Below, one piece after another: positions 34,964-47,208 of a DNA stretch of 64,000 nucleotides (positions are counted from its first letter, which is position 1; every line of letters starts with the position of its first letter). The stretch covers positions 76,854 to 140,853 of the forward strand of contig MNCI01028452.1 of NCBI GenBank assembly GCA_015680685.1, in the 5' to 3' direction. The DNA comes from Gnetum montanum. Lineage: Eukaryota > Streptophyta > Gnetopsida > Gnetales > Gnetaceae. The position numbers and the translations under genes were made by a program. The notes beneath the pieces are model-generated. The model had not been told where the DNA came from. It saw only the letters and a list, made by a program, of their open reading frames with translations, and did no database searches.

Positions 34964-35338
34964 CTAATATAAATGATCAGTAACTATATTCTCGGTGCCT
35001 TTACAATTGATCATCATAAGATCAAACTCTTGTAAGATTACATGCCATCGTATGATACAATGGCTTACCATTGGCTTATTCATGAGGAACCTTATTGCAC
35101 TATGATCTATATGTATATATACTTTATATCCCAATACATGGTGTCTAAACATTTTTTTAGTGTAAACACTATAGTCATTAATTCTTTCTCTGTGGTAGTG
35201 TAGTTAAGTTGGGCACCAGCGATACTTCTACTTGCATAGTGGATGTAATAAGGACACTTTTGGTTATCTAACTATGTAAGTATAGCTTCTAAGGCATAGT
35301 TGGATGTGTCAGTCATGCTATGGAATGGTTTGAACTAG
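34964..35338 (-). pseudogene. RNase H of element 3 (broken)
   Basis: GYKVYIHIDHSAIRFLMNKP and IIRWHVILQEFDLMM, then KGTENIVTDHLY match the C-terminal half of gypsy RNase H (TDH-ALK-LL, RW---LQEFD, KGTEN-VADHLSR). Only one RNase H is present, unlike in the Tat elements. Confidence 0.8.
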
Positions 35339-36518
35339 TTAGGAGCTCGTAGAATGGGTGTTTTTACTAGCTTCTGTTTTAGAGTTTGAAAAGATAATTT
35401 GCCTTCCTTGGTCCACTCGAAAGGCACGTCCTTTTTCATTAATTTTACCAATGGTTTGCAACCTTTGAAAAGTTCTCAATAAATATCCTATAGTAGCTAG
35501 TATATCCAAGGAATGATCGAATATCTTTGATAGTTTCTGCTTGATGGGTAATTCCTTAGATAACTTTGATTTTCTCAAGGTCTACCTCTATCTCTATGTG
35601 TGAGATTTTGTGCCCTAGTACTACATCCTCTTGGACCATCAAATGGATTTTCTACCAGTTGAGCCTCAAATTGGTTTCTACACATCTTGTTAACACTTGC
35701 TCTAACTGGTTCAAGGCTTGATCAAAGTTTGCTCCATAGGTGGAAAAATCATCCATAAAGACTTCTATACCATTTCCTATCTACTGTTGGAAGATGCTTA
35801 GAACTAGTCATTGAAATGTTGCAAGGGCATTGCATAAGCCAAATGGCATCTGTTTGTATGCAAATGTTCCCCAAGGATTGGTGAATGTATTCTTGGCTTG
35901 GTCTTCTAGGTCTATTTGTATTTGATTATATCCACTATATCCATTGAAACAATTGTAACAGCGATTCCCTATGATGGTGTCTAAGACTTGGTTGACAAAT
36001 GACAATGGAAAGTGATCTTTGAATGTTGTCATATTCAGTAGCCTAAAATCTATACACATCCTCCATTTTCCTTCCTTTTTAGGCACAATAACTAAGGGGC
36101 TAACCCATTTACTATCAGCAATGGGATATATGAACCCAATGTTGAAAGGTTGTTCAATTTCTTCCTTGACTACTTGGTTCAACTTTGGGTTCAAAGGCCT
36201 CTGCTATTGTCTTCAAGGCTTCATGGAGGGGTCATTGTAAATCCTATGTTGGCATATCATAGGATTTATTCCAATTAATTTGGGATATGACCAAGTAAAG
36301 GCTTCTAACCATTTATTTATTACCTTTACTAGTTCTTCTTTCTGTTGCGGAGTAAGCTTAGTGTTGATAATTACCAATTTTCCATTTTTAAGGAACACGT
36401 ATTCCATACCGATAGGCAATGGTTTAAGCTCAAGGGGGCTCATGGATTTCCAACTTTCCCCAGTTGATATTTTCAAAGTTAAGACTTGGAAGTTGGCAGT
36501 GGACTTGTTGTAATGCAT
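35339..36518 (-). pseudogene. Reverse transcriptase of element 3 (broken)
   Basis: The pre-RT segment includes VINKWLEAFTWSYPKLIGIN. The palm carries GFIYPIADSKWVSPLVIVPK, KWRMCIDFRLLN, DHFPLSFVNQVLD, NGYSGYNQIQI and NPWGTFAYKQMPFGLCNALA in one uninterrupted frame (35808-36194). The catalytic box is FMDD near 35745. The thumb side has HLMVQEDVVLGHKISH, a strong Athila-type signature. Stops break the frame at both ends. Confidence 0.9.
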
Positions 36519-37180
36519 CTATGCTATCAATGTAAGCACAAGTCAAACCCTTAGTTGGTTCCATGCATATGAATGAATTACTTTCTTGATTAGCTATCAA
36601 CCACTGGATGTCTTGCTATCATGTGGATGCTGCATACAGGCATCTTTGTATGTTAATCAGTTGTGCACATTGATTGCATGCAAGCAATGCTAAACTTTGC
36701 ACAAACCATGACCTCTACACACAATTACACCCTATGTCACTATATGCGATGCACGGAACTTTCTTCTTCTCAATCTTTCTGAATGTATTTTCCTTTGATA
36801 TTTCTAAGGAAAGATCATGAATTCCTAGGCATGAGTCGATGGTGCTTAGCCATGCTCTTCCCATTATGATTGGGAAGTTCCCCTTATTGTTGTTTACCTG
36901 ACTCACTAGGAAGTCAGCTAGGTACGACCACCCACAAATAGTGGTAACAATGTCTTCCACCAGTTCCAATGGGATAGTGATGGACTTTTCGGCCAACTCT
37001 AGATGGATGTTACTCTTTTTCAATGAAAGCAGGTTCTAGGCCTTGTACATTTCTTGAGAAATCAAGTTGACACCAGAACCTAAATCCAAAAGAGCCTTGC
37101 ACGACACATTTCTAGCGATTTGTAAGTATATCAGAGGACTCCCAAGATCAAGGTATTTTTAAGAAGGTGACCAGCTTTGA
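36519..37180 (-). pseudogene. Aspartic protease of element 3 (broken)
   Basis: The active-site region reads ALLDLGSGVNLISQEMYKA (about 37095-37040), matching LLD(L/S)GA-VNL--- of Athila-type proteases. It continues with IPLELVEDIVTTICG and ends FPIIMGRAWLSTIDSCLG near 36840. Element 4 has the same protease at 44150-44600. Confidence 0.8.
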
Positions 37181-39731
37181 TCCAATCAGTGATGGCATGT
37201 GTTAGCATGACTGTATGCATTGAGTGTAGTGGTTAAGTTGAAGGAGGCTCCAAAGTTTTGATTGATACTAAGGCATATAAGGAATCAGCCACTTGTGATT
37301 GCAAGGGCTTGGTTGGTTTATTGGTTCTAACGAAAGATATTTTCTTCATGTGATTTTTGGAACCAACAGTAGGTTAAGAGTTAGCAACCCTTGTGGTATT
37401 ATGTTACTACGGTTGGGTAGGGATTTCACCCTGCATAGCTGGAGCAGATGGTAGTGGAGCTATTGGTGGAAGAGATGCAACCATATGAGAAGGATGATAG
37501 GCTTGTGAAATATCACCTTTAGAAGAGGGAGTCCCATAATACTCTCGGGCTTGGTAGTGAGGTTGAGGAGTGATGTGACCAGTAGAGTCACGTGGGGAGA
37601 TTGGCTGCTACACATAATATCCATACAAGTTAGGTTGCCGATAAGGATACTGTTGCCTTGGTGGTGGCATTCCCCATGATTGTGGATGCTTCCACTGTTG
37701 ATATTTCTCAATCAGTTGTGGTGGAGTTCCACTTGGATAATTCGTTAATGGTTGGTGGAACTGTCTTGGGTTACCTTGGGGGTAAGGTAACCCTCGGGGT
37801 GCTTGCTGTTTGTTCAATCATGGGTTAAGTCCATACACCCCAAACTCTTGGAGATGTGAGATTACAAGGCAACATCCCTTAGGATGGTCATATTGACATA
37901 TTTCACATCCACTATCATTGTCTATTTCTGACTCCACAACCTCTTCAATGATGGCAACTTTGCCATTACCCTTGCTACGTGCATGTTCAACTTCTCTCTT
38001 TTTTATTTTTTCACGATCACTACCTTGCTCTCTAGACTCCTCTACTATTTTAAGAATAGATTAAAATCTATTGTCTAGGGAATCCCACATTTGGTCTACC
38101 TTTGCCGATACTTTTGATGTCAACTTTTGGATAGGTAAAGTTTTCCTATTCACCATCTCTTCGAGTGGTGAATCTTTTTCATCCTCACAAAATCTTACTC
38201 TTCTCTTCTAGAGGGAAGGATCTCGGTTATACTCTTCCACACTTTCTCTCTTTCGTAGCTCACCTTCTTCCTTAGCAACTTCCTCCAATAGTCTTTAAAT
38301 TTGATGGGACCTAAGCTCGGATAATCTTCCTTAAGCATAAGTCCCAAGGGTTCTTCTCATTTCATGCCTAAGCCCATCCATGAGATGACATAGTTGATCC
38401 CTTTGTAGGACAATGATGTAACAGTGCATAGTATCGGCCCATGGTAGCACCCAAGGGTTCATGTCCTCCTTGTTTCGAGCCTTGGATTTGCTTTCACAAG
38501 TTAGACACTTGAGAGTATGTTTAGTACTTGTCATTAAATAGTTTTAGCATAGTACTCCACCTACAAATGGATTCCGATTCTAAAGATTAATACCAACTTT
38601 TCACTTCTTCAACTACTGTCCATAGAAACAACTTAAGATTTTTCCATTCGTTCTCTATATTTTGTAAGGAACACACATCATGTAATGCTTGTAAGTGATT
38701 CTAAGGATCAGCGTTGTATCCCACTTCAAATCATGGGATATTGTTCATATCTAATCTCTTGATCCTACTATCTTTCTGGTGCCTTGTTGGAATTTTAATA
38801 GCCTCAATTATGTCCAACATACTTTGAGTAGTGAGTAGGGGTTCATCGTGATCGTCTCGTCCATGGCATCTATGATGCCTACGTTGTTTCCTACTCTCCC
38901 TTCTTCTATGTCATGACTCTCTAGGGTGTCCTCATCCCCTTTCCTGGCTGTTTCGTCTATGACTTCCACTTTGCCTACCTTTATCCCCATGGTATTTTTC
39001 TTTATGACTATGTTTGAATATTGAAGGAGAGGGTGAACAAGATGATGAAGGTGAGAAAGAAGGAGAACCATCACCATGACGGTGTCTACTACCTTCTCTT
39101 CTATGGTCTTGACCTCAATCACAATTGTGATCAAAATGTCCATCTTTATCATGTATTCATGTTCCTTTTTTGGACCCTTTGTGCCCATGGGTATTGGAAC
39201 CTAGGTTACGAATAGTGGAATGAAGGTTCTAATACATAATCCCTTGGCCAAAGTCAAGGGGAGGACATTGTTGTGTGGGCGACTGCCTAAGGTAGGTTCA
39301 CCATCCTCATTTTCGCTTAAGACATGTAGGACATCCTGCAACCACTTACCCTTCAAAGACTTATGATGTCTCTCCTGTTGCAAATCCCTCTGACATTGTG
39401 CCCTCGTGGAATAGTATTCTCTTGAGTTATAGTCTTGCACAATGTATTTTTCATGTAAGTGTGGCATGCCAATTCGTGTGAGGGCACAAAGAAGCATGCT
39501 TGGGACTAAATGATTGGGAAGTAACACTATGTTACCTTCTAAGTCTTGCCAATGTAGTTGTTCATCTTGATAGAGGATAAAGGTGAAGTCTAGTATATAC
39601 TCATCGGGATGAATATATACCACTCAAACTTGTTGAGGGACTAGTGGATCAACATCATGTGTATTACGCCACCGATTATTTTTTGTTTCAGACCTAGGCG
39701 ATGAGGTGCTTTTGTATGAAGAAGGAGACAT
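37181..39731 (-). pseudogene. Gag of element 3 (broken)
   Basis: ATG at 39731 gives MSPSS, and element 4 has MSPFY at the same place, which supports the start. An N-terminal segment (IHPDEYILDFTFILYQDEQL, HEKYIVQDYNSREYY) is shared by both elements. The core is fragmented by shifts. A zinc-knuckle-like CEICQYDHPKGCC lies at 37906-37868, followed by a proline- and glutamine-rich stretch (NPRQFHQPLTNYPSGTPPQL). That arrangement is typical of Athila gag C-termini. Confidence 0.8.
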
Positions 39732-39845
39732 CCTTGTCTATTCATTGTGTAATGTATTCTTGTTTATTATTTTCTTAATCAACCCTAAGGGTTCATTCGA
39801 ACGATGTGAATGATTTCCTATGTTCTAATTAGCGCACAAACAACT

Positions 39846-39867
39846 AAGTCCCCAACAATGGCACTAA
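39846..39867 (-). other. Primer-binding site of element 3 (tRNA-Asp type)
   Basis: Immediately inside the 5' LTR the minus strand reads TTAGTGCCATTGTTGGGGAC. This is the tRNA-Asp complement TGGCGCCGTTGCCGGGGA with C-to-T and G-to-A changes at CG sites. Element 4 has TGGTGCCATTGCTGAGGA at 41377. Confidence 0.8.
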
Positions 39868-40794
39868 TGATGAGTAGCGAGGTATCCCTATGCTCAACCA
39901 TATAAATATGAGTGTTTCATGCACGATCCAGTCAAATTCCAAGGACTAAGTGCTTATGCACCCTTGTGGAACAAGGATGGGTTGATTGATCATTGTCTTC
40001 CCAAACTTACTTGTATTTCACGATTGTATGGTTAAGTAAGCTTGAGGCATATGATTTTTATATCTTTTATGTTTTTATGTCCTATGCTAATAAGGAAAGA
40101 GAGAGATAACTAGGTGACTAATTTAACTTAACTACTCATTAACTAAGTTCTAACTGATCCTAACATAAGCATCTATTCCCACTTGCCGTACACATCCTAA
40201 ACCAGTGCAACACTGCTGGGATTAACAAACACTAATCATTACTAGGTTACCAAGCATTACATGCATGCTCGAAGTGGTTGTGCTTGTGTAATTTAACAAT
40301 TTTCTTAATTGATCAAAATGAATTGCTATGCTAATAATAGAAATGTAAAGTGCATAAAATAAAATAAAATAAAATAAATGCATAACAAAATAAAATAAAA
40401 GAAATGCGTAAGAAACAAATCTCAAGTGTTGCAAGGATGAATCAACGAGCTCATCTTTATTGTCGTACACAAGGTGTGCTCAAGTACACAATGCTCGAAT
40501 AAAGATCCATCCACACTTAGACCTCTTACTGTGGGCACTTGGAAAATACTCTAACTTTCAAACAGACTACAAGAGTTTTGCTACTTGTCTACTAAAAGAC
40601 TTCCCTCCCAATTGTGCACCTAGGCACTGTATTTATAGGCTTGGGGGCAACTACTCTAATAAGTAGAGTAACCACTCTAATAATTAGAATAACTACTAGA
40701 GTAACCACTTTAATAATTAGAATAACTGCTAGAGTAATTGCTAGAGTAACTACTCTAATAATTAGAATAACTGCTAGAGTAACCACTCTCATCA
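39868..40794 (-). repeat. 5' LTR of element 3
   Basis: The LTR is 927 bp. On the minus strand it begins TGATGAGAGTGG and ends with the complement of TGATGAGTAGCGAGG. A TATA box GCCTATAAAT lies at 40640-40631. The shorter U3 minisatellite is at 40650-40790. It aligns with 30596-31606. Confidence 0.9.
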
Positions 40795-41375
40795 ACACCT
40801 TATGACCAGAAATAAAGATGAACTTTATGATAAACCTTGCAAAATTTAGAATAGCTTAATTATTGCATTTCATGTTATTCACTATTATTTGATGCTTTCA
40901 ATAGTTACTTAATGTTATTTCATTGAAGTATTAATTATCAATTATCAATGAATTAGCACACTCAACACGACCACTTTGAGCATACGTGGAACACTTGGTA
41001 ACCTAGTAACTACTAGCATTTGGTAATCCCAATAGGGTTACACTGGATTAGGATGTGCTCAGAGAGTGGAAATAGATCCTAGTGTTAGGATTTAATTCAC
41101 ACTAGAGTTATAAAAATCCATTAGTTAATTAAATATTTTCATTACACACACTTAGGAGACTAAGATAAAAAATATAAAAAACATAAAAATCATATACCTC
41201 GAGTTCACTTAATCATACAATTATGCCTTACAAGTAAGCTTGGGAAGATAAAAACTGCAAAACTCATCCTTATTCTGCATAGGTGCATAAGCACTTAATC
41301 CTTGGAGTTTGACCAGATTGCACATGAATGCTCGTATTCGTATGGTTGGGTGTAGGGGTACCTTGCTGCTCATCA
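40795..41375 (+). repeat. 5' LTR of element 4, second part
   Basis: After the ACACC target duplication the LTR of element 4 resumes, homologous to the reverse complement of 39868-40477. It ends CTGCTCATCA at 41375, immediately followed by the tRNA-Asp-type primer site. Joined with 30359-30595 the LTR is about 810 bp. Its U3 lacks the long minisatellite seen in element 3. Confidence 0.8.
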
Positions 41376-41396
41376 TTGGTGCCATTGCTGAGGATT
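41376..41396 (+). other. Primer-binding site of element 4 (tRNA-Asp type)
   Basis: TTGGTGCCATTGCTGAGGAT follows the LTR end. It matches the complement of the 3' end of tRNA-Asp after CG deamination. Confidence 0.8.
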
Positions 41397-41511
41397 TTGT
41401 TGTTTGTGCACTGATTAGAACTTAGGAAATCCTTCCATCGTTGGAATGAACCCTTAAAGTTAACTATTCTATAATCACTGAAAAAGAGTATTGCACACTA
41501 AATAATCAATC

Positions 41512-43900
41512 ATGTCTCCTTTCTATGAGAGTGTTGCACCGATTAGGTCTGACACCATGAACAATCAGAGGTGGGGTGCACATGATGATTCGCCAGTGCC
41601 CCAATAGTTTCACATGGTATATGCTCATCCTAATGAGTATATACCATATTTTACCTTTATCCTCCACTGGATGAACAACTGTAATGGTGTGATTTAGAAG
41701 GTAACATAGTGTTACCTCCCAATTGCTCAATCCCAAGCATGTTTCTTTATGCTCTCACACAAATTGGTATGTAGCACTTATAATCAAAGTACATTGTGCA
41801 TGAGCAAGATTCGAGAGATTATTGACCCATGGAGGCACAACACTAGAAAGATCTACAACAAGAGAGACATTACAAATTCATGAAGGGAAAGTGGTCTTAG
41901 AATGTCTCATATGTCGTAAGTGAAAATGAGGGTGGTGAACCTATCTTGGGAGGTCTTCCACAAAATGATGTTCCTCTTGTTGACTTTGGTCAAGGAGTTG
42001 TGTATCAAAATCTTCACTCAACTATTTATAACCCAAGTTCTAGTACCAACGAACACAAAGGGCCCAAAAAAGAAACACGAACACATGACAATAATAGACA
42101 TTCTGACTGTAACTGCAACCAAGGCTATGACCACCAAAAAGAAGGTGACAGGTGTCGCCATGGTGCCAATCCTCCTTCCTCTTCACCACCATCATCTTTT
42201 TCTCCCTCTTCTTCGAGATTTGAACATAGTTGCAAAGGGCAAGACCATGAGAACAAGGGTAAGAAAAATAGAAATCATAGACAAAATGGTCGAGAAAGGG
42301 GGCAAGGGCACTCCAGAGAGACACATCATGAAAGAAGAGAGAGTACAAAACAACATAGGCATCATAGATGCCATAGACAACATGATCAGAATGAACCCCT
42401 ACTTGTCACCTAAAGTATGTTAGATATAACAGAGGCTATTAGGATCCCAACAAGGCATCAAAAAGAAAGTAGGATCAAAAGATTAGACATAAATAACATC
42501 CCATGATTTGAATGGGGATACAATGTCGATGCTCAAAACCATTTACAAGCATTCCATGATGCATGTGCCTTGCAGAATATAGAAAACAAGTGGCAAAAGG
42601 TAAAGTTGTTTCCATGGACACTGATCAAGGAAGCAAAAAGCTAGTACTAGACCTTAGAAATGGAATCCATTCATCAATGGAGTACCATGTTGGAGCTATT
42701 CAATGATAAGTATCAGACGTACTCCCAAGTGTCCAACCTACATAAGCAAATCCAAGGATGGAAACAAGGAGGACACGAACCCCTGGATGCTACCATGGAC
42801 TGATATTATTCATTGTTACATTGTTTCCCTAGCCATGGTTACTTGCAAAAAGAACAACTATGTCATCTTGTATATGGGCGTAGGTATGAAACGCAAAGAA
42901 CCCTTGGGACTTATGCCCAAGGAAGGCTATTCGAGCTCAAAGCCCATCAAATAAAAAGATTGTTGGAGCAAGTTGTCAAGGAGGAAGGTGAGTTGAGGAA
43001 AAGAGAAAGTGCAGAGGAATAAAATAGAGATTCTTCCCTCTGAAAGAAGGAAACTAGCTTTTGTGAAGATGAAGAAGAGTCACCACTTGAAGAGATGGTG
43101 AATAGAAAGACTTTGCCTATTCAAAAATTTTCATCAGAAGTATCAAAAAAGATGGATCAAATGTGGAATTCCCTAGATGAAAAATTTCAAACCATCTTAA
43201 AAATAGTAGATGAGTCTAGAGAACAAAGTAGTGACCAAGATAGAAGAAAAAAGAAAGAAGCTAAGCATGCACATAACAAGGGTAAGGNCAATATAGAAGA
43301 AAAAAGAAAGAAGCTAAGCATGCACATAACAAGGGTAAGGGCAAGATTTCCGTCATTGAAGAGGTTGTGGATTCAGACACAGACGATGATGGCGGATGTG
43401 AGATTTGCCAATATGACCATCCTAAGGGATGTTTCCTAGTGGTGTCATATCTACAAGAGTATGGGATGTACACACTAAACCCATGATTAAAAAAATGGAA
43501 AATAACCAAAAGGTTACCTTATCCTCAAGGTAACCCAAGGCAGTTTCACCAACCCTTGACATATTATCCAAGTGGAGCTCCATTGCAACCGAATGAATAG
43601 TATCAATGGTGGCAACATCCACAATCATGGGGAATGCCACCACCACGTCAATAATACCCTTACTAATAACTTGACCCATATGGATATTACGTTCAACAAT
43701 TAATCTCTCCGCATGACTCTACTAGTCATGTTGCTCTTCAACCTCACTACCAGACCCCTGAGTACTATAGAACTTCTTCTTCTTGGGGTGATGCTCCACA
43801 TATGTACTATCCTTCTCATTTTTCTGCATCTCTTCCATGCTTGGCTCCATTACCACCTACTCCAACTATGTAGGATGAGCTTCTTGCCTAGTTGTAGCAA
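41512..43900 (+). pseudogene. Gag of element 4 (broken)
   Basis: ATG at 41512 gives MSPFYESVAPIRSDTM. VYAHPNEYIPYFTFILHW parallels element 3. Frames overlap in the middle (41920-42423) where shifts are common. The knuckle CEICQYDHPKGCF lies near 43397-43435, followed by PYPQGNPRQFHQPLTYYPSG and PPRQ-rich sequence. An ambiguous base at 43288 sits between two identical 47-bp copies (see findings). Confidence 0.8.
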
Positions 43901-44029
43901 TGTAATGCTATAAGGGCTATCAATATTCAATGTACTACTAGTTCGAACAATTGATCAAAGAAGAGACCTTTCTTTAGAACCAACAGGCCAACCAAACCCT
44001 TACAACCACAAGCAACTAATTATCCAAAT

Positions 44030-44620
44030 GCCTTATCATTATATGGATCTTTGGAGCTTCCTTTGAATCAAAAACTGTACTCAACACACACTATTTTGTT
44101 AACCCATGCCATTATTGATTGGATTAAAGCTGGTCATCTTCCTAGGAAATTCTCTGATCTTGGAAGTCCTCTTATTTATTTGCAAATTTTTGGAAGTGAG
44201 CCTTGCAAAGATCTTTTGGAGTCAGGTTCTGGTGTTAATTTGATCTCCTAGGAAATGTATAAAGCCTAGAACTTGCCTCCACTAAAGAAGAGTAGCATCC
44301 ATTTAGAGTAGGCCGACCAATCCATCACTGTCCCATTGGGACTAGTGGAGGACATTGTCACCACTATTTATGGGTGGTCGTATCTAGCAAATTTCCTAGT
44401 GATTCAAGTTAACAACTATAAGGGGGACTTCCCCATCATAATGGGAAGATCATAACTAAGTACAATTGATGTGTGCCTAGGTATACGTGATCTTTCCCTA
44501 AAGATATCAAAAGAAAATGCATTTAGAAAGATCAAGAAGAAGAAAGTTCCATGCATCACATACAGTGACACAGGGTTCCATGCATTGAGGGTTGCAGTCA
44601 ATCATAGCTTAGAAAATTGC
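44030..44620 (+). pseudogene. Aspartic protease of element 4 (truncated end of element)
   Basis: LGSPLIYLQIFGSEPCKDLL and ESGSGVNLIS match the element 3 protease, with the catalytic aspartate position reading E (LLESGSG). Further on, VPLGLVEDIVTTIYGWSYLA and FPIIMGRS continue to about 44600. The element 4 sequence ends here. RT, integrase and a 3' LTR are not present in the window. Confidence 0.75.
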
Positions 44621-44639
44621 AAATAGATGAAAGTCATAG

Positions 44640-46374
44640 CTAGTGTTAGCCCTTCGTAATCTAATGAAAATTTTTAAAATTAAGCATCATAAATAGGAAG
44701 TATAATGCTTGGGAAGCCAATACAAATATGAAGTAAGGGCCAAAATATCAATGCTATTTTCTGAGTCTTAAGCTCTAAGCATTGAATGAGTGTTTTGGGC
44801 TCTTTTAAGTAATTAAGAGAGTGAGCAAGAGTAATCTTCTATGGTGAATTTGTGTGATGTAAAGATTTTTGAGGTACTTATCTATCCTTGGGATGTTTTC
44901 TTTCATTTTCATTTGTAATTTATTTTACTTAAAGTAAGAATAAAGATGTCTTTTCTTTCTAATCTAATTATAAAATTTGTTTGAAGTTGAGTTTTAGCTT
45001 CTTGAGAGAGCTTGAATTGTGGAATCCAAGGAAGATTCTTCTCACCTTGATATTAGAGAGTAAGGATTGAAGACAAGTTAACTCAAGCAAAAAACTTTTC
45101 ATTATTATAACATAAGGATTCACTCTTCTCCATTATCTTTGGTATATAAAGCCATTTACTTATTCAATTAGGGTTTTTTAAACTCATTTTGATTTATTAA
45201 TTATATTGGGTATTGAAATTTATTTTTGTTTGAGATACTTATTAGTTTTGATTAGCTAGATTTTCTTGAATTAGGTGTAACTCAACTAGGATTTTGATAC
45301 ATTTTATTGAGTATTGTTGGATACTCCAAATTTGTTTGCAGATATTTATGTATTTTTTTTCTTTTAGGTCATTTTGATCATTACCAAATAAGAAGATAGT
45401 CCATGCTTTTGGTAAGAAAATAGAGGAAATGAAGAATTCTTTTAAGTATATTATGCATAAACTTGAAAAGCTAGAACAAAAGAAAGATCAGCCTTCATTG
45501 CTAATGGCATATAGGTAAGATGTCATTTCAAGAATCTCTTCACTAAGAGCTTCTTTATCAAGGCATTCATCCATTTTATATCTTAAGATGATTTTCCTTT
45601 TAAGGATAAAGACTTTGAAGAGAATGAAAAAAGATAGAATATCCCTCATGCTCAAACAATTGCATCAAGATCTCAAGGATTTAAAATTCTAAGAGAAAGA
45701 AATCATGGACCTACTTTGAGATCTCAAAAGAATTTAAGTAAAGAGATTAAATTACTCATATAAAGGAATTTATATAGGTTACTATATTGCCTTATATGAA
45801 AGCTAATACTTTTAATAGAATGGAAATAATTGAATATTTTCTCTCAAGGATGAAGTTTTTGAACAAGTACTTTGAATTGGAAGATGTTGAAGATCATTAA
45901 AAGGTATCATTTGTTAAAATAAAATTGGAGTGTATGATACAAATTTGGTGGAAAAATGAGATTCATTGTTATCTAGTAAGTAGTGGTACTCTTATTAAGA
46001 AATAATAATTGATATAACTCATGCTAAAGCAAAGATTTAAAAAGAGCCAACATCAGTAAGAAATCATTCAAATGTTGAAATGTTTAATGCAAGGTAACAT
46101 AAGCATTTAGGAACTCTACATGATCTTATAAAAAACCTTCTAGTAGGCTAGAGTCCAATGAAATGAGAATGAAAGAGCTTCTAATTTTCTAGGTGAATTA
46201 AATAAGGAATATCAACAAGATCTTATATTATATAGGCTTTAAAAATTATATGAGGCTTTTGACTTGGCTCTTAAGGTTGAGAAGAAGATTCATGGCTATA
46301 AAGATCCCAAGGCTTCTAAAGATGGGAAAGAAGCAAAGAAGAAAGATAATGCTAAGGAATATACACATGAAAAG
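44640..46374 (+). pseudogene. Gypsy gag relic with possible LTR/leader sequence
   Basis: From about 45360 the sequence reads as a degraded gag. A frame near 45790 has MKANTFNRMEIIEYFLSRMK, then LEDVEDH-KVSFVKIKLECM, then WWKNEIHCYLVSSGTLI. Later parts show MLKCLMQGNISI and SNFLGELNKEYQQDLILY, ending in a lysine-rich tail. The order (hydrophobic helix, KV--V--KL, WW, later E(F/L)) is that of a Ty3/gypsy gag. The AT-rich part before it (44640-45360) may be its LTR and leader, with a TATAAAG at 45152, but boundaries cannot be fixed. It is cut at 46374 by the next LTR. Confidence 0.55.
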
Positions 46375-47208
46375 TGATGAGTGATGAGGTATCCCTATGC
46401 TCAACCATATGAATCACAAGCATTCATGCACAATCTGGCCGAATTCCATGGATGGGACTAGTTTTGGCATCTAGATCACCAGAATTTTATCGTAGTTCAT
46501 TGTCTTCCCACTTGGGCTAGTGGTAGCTTTGTCATGTATGGTTTAGCCTAAAGTGAGGCATATGATGTTGTTCCTAATTCTATGCTACTCCTAATAACGA
46601 TAAAGAGATAAATCAATTATACTAATGAATGATAGAAAACAAGATCTAAATTAGCCTATGTGTGATGAGTATCCACCCTTGACCATCCGTACACATCTTG
46701 GACTTCATGAGACTACTTTTGGGATCACCAAGTGTACATCACAAGTTGTGCCAAATGATACACCTCTAGATTACCAAGTATTTCCACTTAAATGCTCATG
46801 AAAAAGGTGTACAAATTCTACTTAATGACAAAAATAGGAAATAATAATAAATGGAATTGTTTAACTAAAGAAAGCATTAAATAGTTAAAGTAGTAACATT
46901 AATCTAAGTGGATGCTACAATGATGGAAGTAATCTCAATATTTATTGCTAGTCATGTAACATGTCTAAGTACATCACACTCAAACAAAGGTGTTGTACAA
47001 TACAAACATCACTCTATGGACATGCACTAGGAATGTTCTAACTCTAGAGAAAAAGAATCGCAAGAGCTTTGCTACTTTAACTAAAAAACTATATGAAAAT
47101 CATGAGCCCCAAGCCCCATATTTATAGACCAAAGTATACCTTGTGACATCAAGTATTTGATGTCACGTCCTGGCTTTGACATCGCATATGTAACATCAGG
47201 TACCTGAT
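46375..47208 (-). repeat. Athila-like LTR, probably solo, cut by element 2
   Basis: TGATGAGTGATGAGGTATCC at 46375 matches the outer end of the element 3 LTR (39868). The TATA box GGTCTATAAATATGG lies on the minus strand at 47130-47116. Neither a primer site nor a polypurine tract adjoins it on the left, so a solo LTR is the simplest reading. The last ~20-30 bp of its U3 end are missing where element 2 begins. Confidence 0.7.

Larger units (their letters stand above)
30596..40794 (-). mobile_element. Element 3: 10.2-kb Athila-like Ty3/gypsy retrotransposon
   Basis: This is a full-length element on the minus strand, inserted into the LTR of a relative. LTRs lie at 39868-40794 (5') and 30596-31606 (3'). 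The target duplication is a perfect ACACC at 30591-30595 and 40795-40799. The internal order is primer site for tRNA-Asp, gag, protease, RT, RNase H, integrase and about 1.9 kb of noncoding sequence. The RT sequence is closest to the plant Athila lineage. I cannot find an envelope-like frame in the space after integrase where Athila elements often carry one. All frames have stops. Confidence 0.92.

Noticed and set aside
41946-42413. 155-codon H-, S- and R-rich frame overlapping another 167-codon frame in element 4.
   Set aside because: The overlapping frames lie in the middle of gag. The homologous part of element 3 is also disrupted, so this is a shifted gag relic and not a separate gene.
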